Positions 28,334 through 36,661 of a stretch of DNA of 64,000 bases are shown piece by piece (the first letter of the stretch is position 1; the number at the start of each line of letters is the position of its first letter). Source of the stretch: Mucilaginibacter sp. (lineage in GTDB: Bacteria; Bacteroidota; Bacteroidia; Sphingobacteriales; Sphingobacteriaceae); NCBI GenBank assembly GCA_025352225.1, contig JANXTT010000156.1:38705-102704 (forward strand). The letters run 5' to 3'. Below the pieces are notes generated by a model. The model had not been told where the DNA came from. It did no database searches and saw only the letters and a list, made by a program, of their open reading frames with translations. A program made the position numbers and the translations under genes.

Positions 28334-29110
28334 TTATTTAATTAAAGGTTCAATAACCTTTTCCAAATCGGCCAGTTTAACCATATTAGGGCCATCGCTC
28401 AGGGCGTTATCCGGATCGGGGTGGGCTTCCATAAAATAGCCATCGGCTCCAAATGCCTTTGCGGCAAGCGCCATCATGGGCACAAAAGTACGATCGCCGC
28501 CGGTTTTACCACCAGCTCCGCCGGGCCTTTGTACAGAATGTGTGCAATCCATACAAACGGGGTGGCCAAACTGCTTCATATCATATATATTGCGAAAATC
28601 AACCGCCAGGTTATTATAACCGTACATATTACCCCGTTCGGTAAGTATAACCTTATTGTTACCTGCTTCCAATACTTTTTGTGCCGGGTAAAACATGTCC
28701 TGACCGGATAAGAACTGCGCTTTTTTAACGTTTACAATTTTACCCGTTTTTGCGGCCGCTACCAGCAGATCTGTTTGGCGGCATAAAAAGGCAGGGATCT
28801 GTAAAATATCAACCACTTGCGCGGCAATAGCGGCCTGATAAGGCTCGTGGATATCTGTTGTTACAGGTAAACCAAATTGCTCCTTTATTTTGTTGAGCAT
28901 TTCCATTCCCTTTTCAATCCCGGGGCCACGGTAAGCGTGTACAGAGGTGCGGTTGGCTTTATCAAATGATGATTTGAATATAACAGGCACATTAAATTTT
29001 TGACCAATTACTGCCACCCTCTCGGCTACCTGATATAATAGGTCCTGATTTTCCATTACACAGGGACCCAGAATAAAAAAGGGTTTACCACTTATCTGTT
29101 CAAACAACAT
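28334..29110 (-). CDS. kdsA: 3-deoxy-8-phosphooctulonate (Kdo-8-P) synthase
   Basis: Condenses arabinose 5-phosphate and phosphoenolpyruvate. The 258-residue protein shows ILGPCVMEN, FKSSFDKANRTS, TDIHEP, a KKAQFLSG segment and MDCTHSVQRPGG, all hallmarks of KdsA. It is the first gene of the minus-strand LPS-core group. Its upstream region diverges from a candidate small-RNA promoter. Confidence 0.95.
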   Translation of the reverse strand: MLFEQISGKPFFILGPCVMENQDLLYQVAERVAVIGQKFNVPVIFKSSFDKANRTSVHAYRGPGIEKGMEMLNKIKEQFGLPVTTDIHEPYQAAIAAQVVDILQIPAFLCRQTDLLVAAAKTGKIVNVKKAQFLSGQDMFYPAQKVLEAGNNKVILTERGNMYGYNNLAVDFRNIYDMKQFGHPVCMDCTHSVQRPGGAGGKTGGDRTFVPMMALAAKAFGADGYFMEAHPDPDNALSDGPNMVKLADLEKVIEPLIK

Positions 29111-29364
29111 ACTTCATCGTAATTTTTATAATTAGCAAAGATGAAAATTATTGCCGGAATTACCGTAAAAAACCAATTTATACTTAATTGAGCCCGCTAT
29201 ACGGCACTACTTTATTTATTATTTATACATCGCCCCAGTAATTGGTATGATTATGACATCTAAAATTTAAAAATATTGAAGAAAATGCATACCAGTAAAG
29301 TTATTAACATATTAGCAAAGGGTACCTGTGGAAAAATAAGCGTTAATTATTGTTAAAATAGTAG

Positions 29365-29398
29365 TGTAACAAAGCTGTTGGGATATATATTTGTTACA
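29365..29398 (+). promoter_or_regulatory. Candidate promoter overlapped by a 9-bp-arm inverted repeat
   Basis: TGTAACAAA (29365-29373) and TTTGTTACA (29390-29398) form perfect arms with a 16-base spacer. The right arm overlaps TATATTTG (29386-29393), a match to the Bacteroidota -7 consensus TAnnTTTG. The -33 element would be GTG at 29364-29366, a weak match. The layout suggests a repressor-controlled promoter firing towards the hairpin at 29458. Confidence 0.45.
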
Positions 29399-29399
29399 A

Positions 29400-29488
29400 T
29401 TATTAATTATCCATACCAACCAATCGTTCTTTATGATAATAATGAGGTCAGTTAATGAAAAAGAGAAAGCCAAAAGCTTTCTCTTTTT
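29400..29488 (+). ncRNA. Candidate ~90-nt small RNA or 5' leader
   Basis: Predicted from a TATATTTG promoter at 29386-29393 and a strong intrinsic terminator at 29458-29488 with no protein gene between them. It could be an independent sRNA, or an attenuator leader for the gene that starts at 29573. No known RNA family was recognised. Confidence 0.35.
29458..29488. terminator. Strong intrinsic terminator, 13-bp stem
   Basis: AAAAAGAGAAAGC (29458-29470), loop CAAAA, then GCTTTCTCTTTTT (29476-29488), perfectly complementary and followed by more T. It lies in a region with no gene on the plus strand upstream, which is the main reason to suspect a short transcript. Confidence 0.75.
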
Positions 29489-29572
29489 TTGTTAATAATT
29501 TTTTTTTGTTAATAACTTTGTTAACAAGCCCTAGATTTGTTGGTTGTATAGTTTTAATAAGCTCCATACTAA

Positions 29573-30292
29573 ATGGCCCGTTCAATTTTACTTGTTTTTA
29601 TTATTTTATTTTTTTTCTCATTTGCCAACGCCCAAATACAGGTAAACGGTAAAGTGTATGAGTATAAAACGCATATCCCGCTGCAATCCATCAGGGTGAT
29701 CAACTTAAAAACAAGGCAAACAACAGTTACCGATGCCGCCGGAAAGTTTGTTATACCAGTTAAACTGGGCGACGCGCTAATTTTTCATGGTTATGCTTAT
29801 TTGCAAGACACCCTGATTATAACTAATGCCCATAGCCTCGAAGTATACTTACAACCCCAAAACAATTTGCTTAACGAGGTAAAAGTTAATTCGAGCCGTG
29901 TAAAAACTGGCAGCCTTACCGACCCGACCCTAAAAGGGCAAACCGTTGTTACCCAAAAAGATGCAAGCGGGCATGATAAAGGCGGAATAGCCATACGATT
30001 TGGTTACGGCGAAAGCAAAAAGGAAAGATTGAAACAAAAGCTCATCAGCGATTCTGTTGCCACCCACCAAATTGATGAGCTGTTTTCTGCGCAAAATGTG
30101 GCTAAGCTTGTGCCGCTACGGGGGCAAACATTAACCAACTTTATTGCCATATACCTGCCCGAAATTAAGGCATATAAAAGCCCTGGGTTTAACTTTGTAA
30201 CTTATGTTAATGATTGTTATAAAAAATTTATAGACCTGCCTGCGGATAAGCGTAAGCCCCCGGCGTTAACTAAAACCACCACGGCCAATTAA
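29573..30292 (+). CDS. Exported CarboxypepD_reg-like domain protein
   Basis: A 239-residue protein with a clear signal peptide (LLVFIILFFFSFANAQ, cut after about residue 20). It is followed by a carboxypeptidase regulatory-like beta-sandwich (VNGKVYEYKTHIPLQSIRVI, then TDAAGKFVIPV, to about residue 95). The remaining C-terminus is of unknown function. Such proteins are common in the periplasm or outer membrane of Bacteroidota. It ends three bases before the convergent M16 gene. Confidence 0.75.
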   Translation: MARSILLVFIILFFFSFANAQIQVNGKVYEYKTHIPLQSIRVINLKTRQTTVTDAAGKFVIPVKLGDALIFHGYAYLQDTLIITNAHSLEVYLQPQNNLLNEVKVNSSRVKTGSLTDPTLKGQTVVTQKDASGHDKGGIAIRFGYGESKKERLKQKLISDSVATHQIDELFSAQNVAKLVPLRGQTLTNFIAIYLPEIKAYKSPGFNFVTYVNDCYKKFIDLPADKRKPPALTKTTTAN

Positions 30293-30295
30293 TTA

Positions 30296-31570
30296 TCAAT
30301 ATTTCCCCACTATTACTTTATGGAATTTATTAAAATCGAGGTACTTGTTGGCTATGTCTAATATTTCCTTATCGGTGATGGTGCGAACCACTTGAGTATA
30401 ACGGTCGTAATATTCATAATCAAGGTCGGAGAAGTAAACGTTTTTAAATTTATCAGCATGCGAGAAAACATTCTCTAAACTACCTAACAGCGCGCCAAGC
30501 ATGTAGTTTTTTACCAGCCCCAGTTCCTCATGGCTAATGAGTTCCGTTTTAAGTATATGGAGTTCTTTTTCTATTTCCTGCATGGTGGCTCTGGTAACAT
30601 CGGCACCTACTTCGGTAGCAATAAAAAGCGCGCCCGCGTACTTCATTGAGGCCATGGCCGAACCTATACCATACGTGTAACCCTTTTCTTCGCGGATGTT
30701 GGCCATTAACCGGGAACCAAAGTACCCGCCTAAAATGGTATTAACAACTTGCAGCGCCGGAAAATCAGGATGCATGCGGTTAATGGTTGGTATGCCGATA
30801 CGGATAGCGGACTGCAGCGCGTCGGGCTTTTCAATCAGGTGAAACTCTTCGGCGTTAGCAACAGCTTCTGGCTGACTGATATCAGCTTTACCGTTGTTAT
30901 TCCAATCCTTGCCAAAACTTTGGGTAATTAATTTGATAATATCATCATCTGCCTTACCTGCAACTAATATGGTACAATTGTTTGGCTGATACATTTGCTG
31001 ATAATGCAAGAGCAGGTCATCACGTTTTATAGTGTCGTAATCATTAGCTTCGGCACTAAGCCCATACATGGTATTGCCAAATACAGACCTGTTAAAAGCT
31101 CGCCGGGCTATAAAATCATTTTTTTGTAAACTAACCTGTAACTTTTGCTGCTGGTTGCGGATAAATGTATGCAATTCCTTTTCGGGGAAAACAGAGTTTA
31201 CCAAAATATCTTTTATAACCGGCAAAGTATTTTGCAGGTGTTTATTTAAACAATATAAAGTAACCTGCGAATGATCAAACCCGTAATCAACTTGTAAAAA
31301 CGCGCCATAATAATCAACAGCATCGGCAATTTGCGAAGCTGATAAACTGTTGGTACCATCATTAAGCATGGTGTTTACGGCAACGTTAAGCAATGGTTTT
31401 TCAATATCAAACCTAAGGTTATTGAATATCCATTCTATTCTTACCAACTCCTGCTCGCCAGAGTTAAACCAGTATAATTTACAATCGTTGTTAAATTTGG
31501 TATAACCAGGGGTTAGTAAATTAATATGGTCTATCGCCTTAAATTCGGGCGTTAAGGTTCTGTTTAACAT
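30296..31570 (-). CDS. M16 peptidase-like protein, non-catalytic partner
   Basis: An M16-fold protein of 424 residues that lacks the HxxEH zinc motif at the expected N-terminal position. It keeps the C-terminal partner signature (GGYFGSRLMANIREEKGYTYGIGSAM) with the Arg-Tyr pair that binds the substrate end. It overlaps the upstream catalytic M16 gene by seven bases. The two probably form a heterodimer like other bacterial M16B pairs, with activity contributed by the partner. No signal peptide is seen. Confidence 0.87.
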   Translation of the reverse strand: MLNRTLTPEFKAIDHINLLTPGYTKFNNDCKLYWFNSGEQELVRIEWIFNNLRFDIEKPLLNVAVNTMLNDGTNSLSASQIADAVDYYGAFLQVDYGFDHSQVTLYCLNKHLQNTLPVIKDILVNSVFPEKELHTFIRNQQQKLQVSLQKNDFIARRAFNRSVFGNTMYGLSAEANDYDTIKRDDLLLHYQQMYQPNNCTILVAGKADDDIIKLITQSFGKDWNNNGKADISQPEAVANAEEFHLIEKPDALQSAIRIGIPTINRMHPDFPALQVVNTILGGYFGSRLMANIREEKGYTYGIGSAMASMKYAGALFIATEVGADVTRATMQEIEKELHILKTELISHEELGLVKNYMLGALLGSLENVFSHADKFKNVYFSDLDYEYYDRYTQVVRTITDKEILDIANKYLDFNKFHKVIVGKY

Positions 31571-32805
31571 GGTTCGGCTAAATATATCAACGTTGACGAA
31601 TTTTCTTTAGTAAACAAGGCTTGCGCTTGTTGCTTTATTTGCTGGGCGGTTACGTTAAGGTAATGTCCCGCCTCCTGGTTAATCAGGTCGGCATCGCCCA
31701 ATAATTCAAAATAAGCAAGGTTCATGGCTTTATCTAACAACGATGTTTCCGAAAAAACCATGGTAGACTCTGTTTTGTTTTTAACCTTTGTCAGTTCATC
31801 AACCGGCACCATTTCATTTTTCAAAATAGTTAGCTGCTCCCAAATTGCAGCTTCGGCATCTTCCATGGTAACGCCGGGCAATGGCTTACCGTCCAGCACA
31901 AATACACCAGTATCAAAACTGCCGGTCATGTAAGCATGAATTTCACTAAATATATGGTTTTCTTTCAGCAGGTTTTTGTACAAGCGTGATGAGTTACCGC
32001 GCGAAAGCAAATCAGATATCAAATCGGTAATATAATAACTATCATCACTGCGGCCAGGCATTTGAAAAGCAATGTATATGCTGTTAAGAGGCACTTTTGC
32101 AGTTATAATTTGCCGCCTGGCCTGCTGTTGTAAAGGCTCCTGAGGTAAATCGCGGTTATACTTTTCTCCGGCGGAGATAGAGCCGAACCACTTGTTTGCC
32201 AGTTGTTTTACCCGCTCGGTATCAATATCGCCACCTACCACCATAATGGCATTTTGTGGGTTATAATGCTTTTTAAAAAAGGCTTTTACATCTTCAATCC
32301 GCGCGTTTTCAATATGTGATAATTCTTTACCAATGGTTGCCCAGCGGTAGGGGTGGTTTTTATATACCAGCGGGCGCAGGTGCAGCCATACATCGCCGTA
32401 AGGCTGGTTTAAATAACGTTGTTTAAACTCCTCCATCACCACGTTACGTTGTACTTCCAGGCTTTTTTCGCTAAAGGCAAGGCTCAACATACGGTCGCTT
32501 TCGAGCCAAAATGCCGTTTCAATGTTAACAGCAGGCAGGGTGATATAGTAATTGGTAATATCGTTACTGGTAAAGGCATTGTTTTCGCCGCCTACACGCT
32601 GTAAAGGTTCGTCATAATTGGGGATGTTAACCGATCCTCCAAACATTAAATGCTCAAATAAATGCGCAAAGCCAGTTTGTTCGGGGTTTTCATCACGTGC
32701 GCCAACATCATATAATATATTGAGCACCGCCATGGGTGTTGTTTTATCTTCATGAACAATAACCCGGAGGCCATTATCGAGCGTGAATCGGTTGAATTTA
32801 ACCAT
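31564..32805 (-). CDS. M16 family zinc metallopeptidase
   Basis: A 413-residue insulinase-type peptidase with the inverted zinc motif HLFEH at residues 48-52 and a downstream Glu-rich segment (EVQRNVVMEEFKQRY) that supplies the third ligand. It is followed by its non-catalytic paralogue with a seven-base overlap. No signal peptide is visible, so the pair is likely cytoplasmic or peripheral. Confidence 0.92.
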   Translation of the reverse strand: MVKFNRFTLDNGLRVIVHEDKTTPMAVLNILYDVGARDENPEQTGFAHLFEHLMFGGSVNIPNYDEPLQRVGGENNAFTSNDITNYYITLPAVNIETAFWLESDRMLSLAFSEKSLEVQRNVVMEEFKQRYLNQPYGDVWLHLRPLVYKNHPYRWATIGKELSHIENARIEDVKAFFKKHYNPQNAIMVVGGDIDTERVKQLANKWFGSISAGEKYNRDLPQEPLQQQARRQIITAKVPLNSIYIAFQMPGRSDDSYYITDLISDLLSRGNSSRLYKNLLKENHIFSEIHAYMTGSFDTGVFVLDGKPLPGVTMEDAEAAIWEQLTILKNEMVPVDELTKVKNKTESTMVFSETSLLDKAMNLAYFELLGDADLINQEAGHYLNVTAQQIKQQAQALFTKENSSTLIYLAEPC

Positions 32806-33050
32806 GAATTATTTTAAGTAACTGTTTTATTTAAAAACGGATTGCAAAGGTATGGTTTTTAATCACTTTAAAATATACCTATATAAGCGTTATTAATAGT
32901 TATTACAACACTGGTAAATAAAATATTTTTATTCGAAAAAATATTTTAAATAAATTAAACAATTTGTAAAATAATATGTATATATTAGATCTCCCTAATT
33001 TTTTAAATGCACGCAATGAACATTCATTAACGGTTTAAAAAAATCCCCCC

Positions 33051-33890
33051 ATGAAAAATATTCTTGTGTTAATTAACCCTGTTTCAGGGCAAAATCGTTT
33101 TGCTAATACTGCTTTAAACCTGGCACGCCAAAGTAATGCTAATTTATTATTATGCAACGGGGTAGAAACGCCTATTGCAAGTAATGTATCGGTTTACAAT
33201 ACCTATTGGCCCGAAGATGATAAATATTCGGAACTTGAGTTATTGGCCGAAAAATTAAAAAAAGAGACGTCCAGAGCTACTACCCAGCAGCCCGAAATTT
33301 ATTGCCTGGATATTGATAGCATTAACACAGGTAATATTAAGCAATTGGTTATTGATCACGAGGTAAGTATGATTATTATGGGTGTACAACACATTGCCGA
33401 TATATATACTCCCGGTTATGAAAACCCGGTTATGCACATCATCAATAATTCGCATTGCCCGGTGTTACTCATACCCGAAGAAACACAAATTGATAAATTT
33501 GACAATATCGCTTACCTTACCGACCTTAGGTATTGCGATTTAGATGTGATTAAGTTTCTCAAAAACTTTAATTCCAAAATATTTGTAACCCATATATCAT
33601 CAAACGGCATCCCTGATATGGAAGACAACTATGCCCAAACGCTTCTGTCAGACGAAATAGCAGCCAAAACAAATTATAATAAATTATTTTTAAGAAATAT
33701 AAAACGTAAAAACACCCGGCAAGATCTGGAAATGGTTACTGCCACCGCCGCCATTCGGATTTTTACCATTGTAAATAAAAAGCACCAATTGCTTGAGCGC
33801 TTTTTATCGGGCATTTTTAACATCCCTCCCCGTTCGTACCATCAATTACCGTTGTTAATAGTGCCTTATTTAGATTGGCATATGGCTTGA
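33051..33890 (+). CDS. Universal stress protein family, two Usp-like halves
   Basis: A 279-residue protein in which two Usp-like halves can be made out (start KNILVLINP and again DNIAYLTDL near residue 148). The ATP-loop GxxGx9G(S/T) is not present in the first half (IIMGVQHIADIY), so it belongs to the non-ATP-binding type. Such tandem Usp proteins are frequent in Sphingobacteriaceae. The ligand is unknown. Confidence 0.75.
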   Translation: MKNILVLINPVSGQNRFANTALNLARQSNANLLLCNGVETPIASNVSVYNTYWPEDDKYSELELLAEKLKKETSRATTQQPEIYCLDIDSINTGNIKQLVIDHEVSMIIMGVQHIADIYTPGYENPVMHIINNSHCPVLLIPEETQIDKFDNIAYLTDLRYCDLDVIKFLKNFNSKIFVTHISSNGIPDMEDNYAQTLLSDEIAAKTNYNKLFLRNIKRKNTRQDLEMVTATAAIRIFTIVNKKHQLLERFLSGIFNIPPRSYHQLPLLIVPYLDWHMA

Positions 33891-34008
33891 GTTGGGATAC
33901 AAACGTTTAGTTAGTTACCGCAATACTTTTTTTAAATATCTCGCTATATAAACTTACTTTTGCGTTAACCGCGTTTAAACTAACACGGTTACCCAAAAGC
34001 AACCTACT

Positions 34009-35370
34009 ATGTGGTACAATAATATATTAGAAACCATTGGCAATACCCCATTGGTAAAATTAAATAAAGTAACTAAAGATATTGAGGCCACCGTTTTGGC
34101 CAAGATAGAAACCACCAACCCCGGTAATTCTATTAAGGACCGCATGGCACTCAAAATGATTGAAGATGCCGAAAAAAGCGGACTATTAAAGCCCGGCGGA
34201 ACCCTTATAGAAGGTACATCGGGCAATACGGGCATGGGGCTGGCTATGGCGGCCATTATAAAAGGCTATAAATGTATTTTTACCACTACTGATAAACAAT
34301 CCAAAGAAAAAGTTGATGCGCTGCGGGCTTTTGGTGCCGAGGTTATTGTTTGCCCAACTAATGTTGATCCGGAAGACCCTCGCTCCTATTATTCGGTTTC
34401 ATCGCGATTGGTTCGCGAAACTCCAAATTCGTGGAAACCCAACCAATACGATAACCTATCTAATTCGCAGGCCCATTACGAACAAACCGGCCCCGAAATA
34501 TGGCAGCAAACAGAAGGTAAAATAACCCACCTTATTGCCGGCGTTGGCACAGGTGGAACCATATCTGGCATAGCCAAATACTTAAAAGAACAAAACCCTG
34601 CTATTCAGATTTTAGGAATCGATACTTATGGATCGGTGTTTAAAAAATATAAAGAAACCGGAATTTTTGACAAGAACGAAATATACCCGTACATAACGGA
34701 AGGCATAGGCGAGGATTTTTTACCCGAAAACGTCGACTTTAATTTAATAGATTATTTTGAGAAAGTAACCGATAAGGATGCCGCTTTAATGACCCGCGAA
34801 ATATCATTAAAAGAAGGCATATTTGTAGGCAACTCTTCGGGATCGGCAGTGGCGGGCGCGCTGCAAATGAAAAACAGGTTTAAAGCCGGTGATGTAGTGG
34901 TGATCATTTTTCCGGATCATGGATCGCGCTATATGGGTAAAATGTTTAATGAGGACTGGCTGCGCGAACGCGGGTTTTTAAGCGACGGCAAATTAACCGC
35001 ACGTACCATACTCAACAAAAAAGAAAAACAGGAAATTGTAACCATTGATTGCGAAAAAACAATTCACGAGGCCATCAATACCATTAAATCATTAAACATA
35101 TCGCAAATACCGGTAACTCAAAAAGGCATGGTAATAGGTAAAATTACCGAAAGCGATATTTTAGACGCCTTGCTGGATAACCCTTCGCTAAAATCACAAC
35201 CGGTTAGAAGCATATCAAGCAGCCCCTTCCCTTTTGTGGACCTTAATACGGGTATCAATAAAATATCGGCACTGATTAATAAAGACAATACCGCCGTTTT
35301 GGTTGAAAGCGAACATGGTACAATTGAGATTATAACCCAGTACGATATTATTAACGCGATATCAGGATAA
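34009..35370 (+). CDS. Cystathionine beta-synthase / PLP cysteine synthase with CBS pair
   Basis: A 453-residue fold-type II PLP enzyme. The Schiff-base Lys is in NPGNSIKDRMALKM near residue 42, the phosphate loop is GVGTGGTISG, and the substrate loop is EGTSGNTGMG. From about residue 335 two CBS domains follow (TIHEAINTIKSLNISQIPV, GKITESDILDALL). This layout is that of cystathionine beta-synthase, which joins homocysteine and serine. A cysteine-synthase activity is also possible. Confidence 0.9.
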   Translation: MWYNNILETIGNTPLVKLNKVTKDIEATVLAKIETTNPGNSIKDRMALKMIEDAEKSGLLKPGGTLIEGTSGNTGMGLAMAAIIKGYKCIFTTTDKQSKEKVDALRAFGAEVIVCPTNVDPEDPRSYYSVSSRLVRETPNSWKPNQYDNLSNSQAHYEQTGPEIWQQTEGKITHLIAGVGTGGTISGIAKYLKEQNPAIQILGIDTYGSVFKKYKETGIFDKNEIYPYITEGIGEDFLPENVDFNLIDYFEKVTDKDAALMTREISLKEGIFVGNSSGSAVAGALQMKNRFKAGDVVVIIFPDHGSRYMGKMFNEDWLRERGFLSDGKLTARTILNKKEKQEIVTIDCEKTIHEAINTIKSLNISQIPVTQKGMVIGKITESDILDALLDNPSLKSQPVRSISSSPFPFVDLNTGINKISALINKDNTAVLVESEHGTIEIITQYDIINAISG

Positions 35371-35408
35371 GGGATTAGTGGCCTTGTATACTAACATGTA
35401 GCTGTGAA

Positions 35409-35879
35409 CTAATACTCCATCGGCATTATTGATTCCTTTTTACTGGTTGACATGATCATCATGGTCTGGAAGGTTTTTACTACGGTAATTTTACTGATCT
35501 TATCCATTATCAGCTTTTCGTAGGCTTTAATATCGCGTACATAAACTTTCAGTAAAAAATCACACTGGCCGGTAACATGGTGGCATTCTGTTACTTCTTT
35601 AATGGCTTTAATCTCGTCAACAAATACCTGTATGGTATTATTCTTATGAAAATCGAGCGATACCTGGATGAAGGTTTTAATACCTAAACCAAGCTTCTCC
35701 TCGTCAACAACTGCATGGTAGCTTTTAATATATTCAGCATTTTCCAACTTGCGCACACGCTCCAGCGTAGGCGCCGGCGACAGCCCTATCTCTGTAGAAA
35801 GTTGCAGGTTGGTTATCCTTCCATTATCCTGAAGAATTTTTAAAATCTGAAGATCGGTTTTATCAATTTCGGCAGCCAT
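35409..35879 (-). CDS. Lrp/AsnC family transcriptional regulator
   Basis: A 156-residue protein with an N-terminal winged helix (DLQILKILQDNGRITNLQLSTEIGLSPAPTLERVRKLE) and a C-terminal RAM ligand-binding domain (ECHHVTGQCDFLLKVYVRD). It diverges from the mntR-like gene across 125 bases. Its ligand (probably an amino acid) is not visible. Confidence 0.93.
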   Translation of the reverse strand: MAAEIDKTDLQILKILQDNGRITNLQLSTEIGLSPAPTLERVRKLENAEYIKSYHAVVDEEKLGLGIKTFIQVSLDFHKNNTIQVFVDEIKAIKEVTECHHVTGQCDFLLKVYVRDIKAYEKLIMDKISKITVVKTFQTMMIMSTSKKESIMPMEY

Positions 35880-35967
35880 ATACTTACAAAGATATATTTT
35901 CCATCCTTAACAAAATAAAATTTTTAAAAAATAGCTTATCAGCAATATAAATTCTTTGAAAGATAAA

Positions 35968-35983
35968 TTTAGATGAGTCTAAA
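35968..35983. promoter_or_regulatory. Palindromic operator TTTAGA-TGAG-TCTAAA upstream of mntR
   Basis: A perfect 6-bp-arm palindrome resembling DtxR/MntR boxes of the TTTAG...CTAAA kind, 22 bases before the mntR start. A TAGATTTG match to the -7 consensus lies at 35992-35999, only five bases before the ATG, which implies a nearly leaderless transcript. The palindrome then covers the region just upstream of -7, so a bound regulator would block RNA polymerase. Confidence 0.55.
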
Positions 35984-36004
35984 AAAATGATTAGATTTGC
36001 TTAA

Positions 36005-36661
36005 ATGAACTCTTTTACCGAAGAAAACTATCTTAAATCCATCTACCACCTATCCGTTATTGATGGCGAAACCGTAAGCACCAATAGTATTGCCGCGGCA
36101 ACCCATACCAAAGCGGCATCGGTAACTGATATGCTTAAAAAGCTGGCCGATAAAAAGCTGATACATTATGCTAAATATCAGGGTGTGAGTTTAACCGATA
36201 CCGGGAAACAGATTGCCATAGCCATTGTTAGGAAGCACCGGTTATGGGAGTTTTTTTTGGTGGAGAAACTCAATTTTAAGTGGGACGAAGTGCATGAACT
36301 GGCCGAAGAACTGGAGCATATCACATCGGCGGAACTGGTAGACCGGCTGGATAAGTTTTTAGATTATCCAAAATACGATCCGCATGGCGACCCGATACCC
36401 GATAACAACGGCAGGTTTAAACAAGCGGAGTTAAAACCAATTTCGGCATTGGAGGTTAATACAGTTGGTATAATTATGGGCGTAAGGGAGCATGCGCCTG
36501 CATTTTTACAACATCTGGAAAAAATAGGGCTAACCATAGGCAACCAGATACAGTTAACTGAAATTGCCGATTATGACCATTCTGTTACTTTAAATTTAAA
36601 CAATAATAAAACCATCAACATTAGTAGAGACGTAGCTAAGAACATTTTAGTGAGTATATGA
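36005..36661 (+). CDS. mntR: Metal-dependent DtxR/MntR-type repressor
   Basis: A 218-residue protein with an N-terminal winged helix (EENYLKSIYHLS, TKAASVTDMLKKLADKKLI). A DtxR dimerisation/metal domain follows (RKHRLWEFFLVE, ELAEELEHI, PKYDPHGDPIP), then a FeoA-like SH3 domain from about residue 140. Its stop overlaps the start of the Nramp transporter (ATGA), so it very likely controls manganese or iron import. The palindrome upstream suggests autoregulation. Confidence 0.92.
   Translation: MNSFTEENYLKSIYHLSVIDGETVSTNSIAAATHTKAASVTDMLKKLADKKLIHYAKYQGVSLTDTGKQIAIAIVRKHRLWEFFLVEKLNFKWDEVHELAEELEHITSAELVDRLDKFLDYPKYDPHGDPIPDNNGRFKQAELKPISALEVNTVGIIMGVREHAPAFLQHLEKIGLTIGNQIQLTEIADYDHSVTLNLNNNKTINISRDVAKNILVSI

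Noticed and set aside
29455..29652. 65-residue plus-strand frame before the CarboxypepD_reg gene
   Set aside because: It runs through a strong terminator hairpin and overlaps the real gene's signal peptide in another frame.
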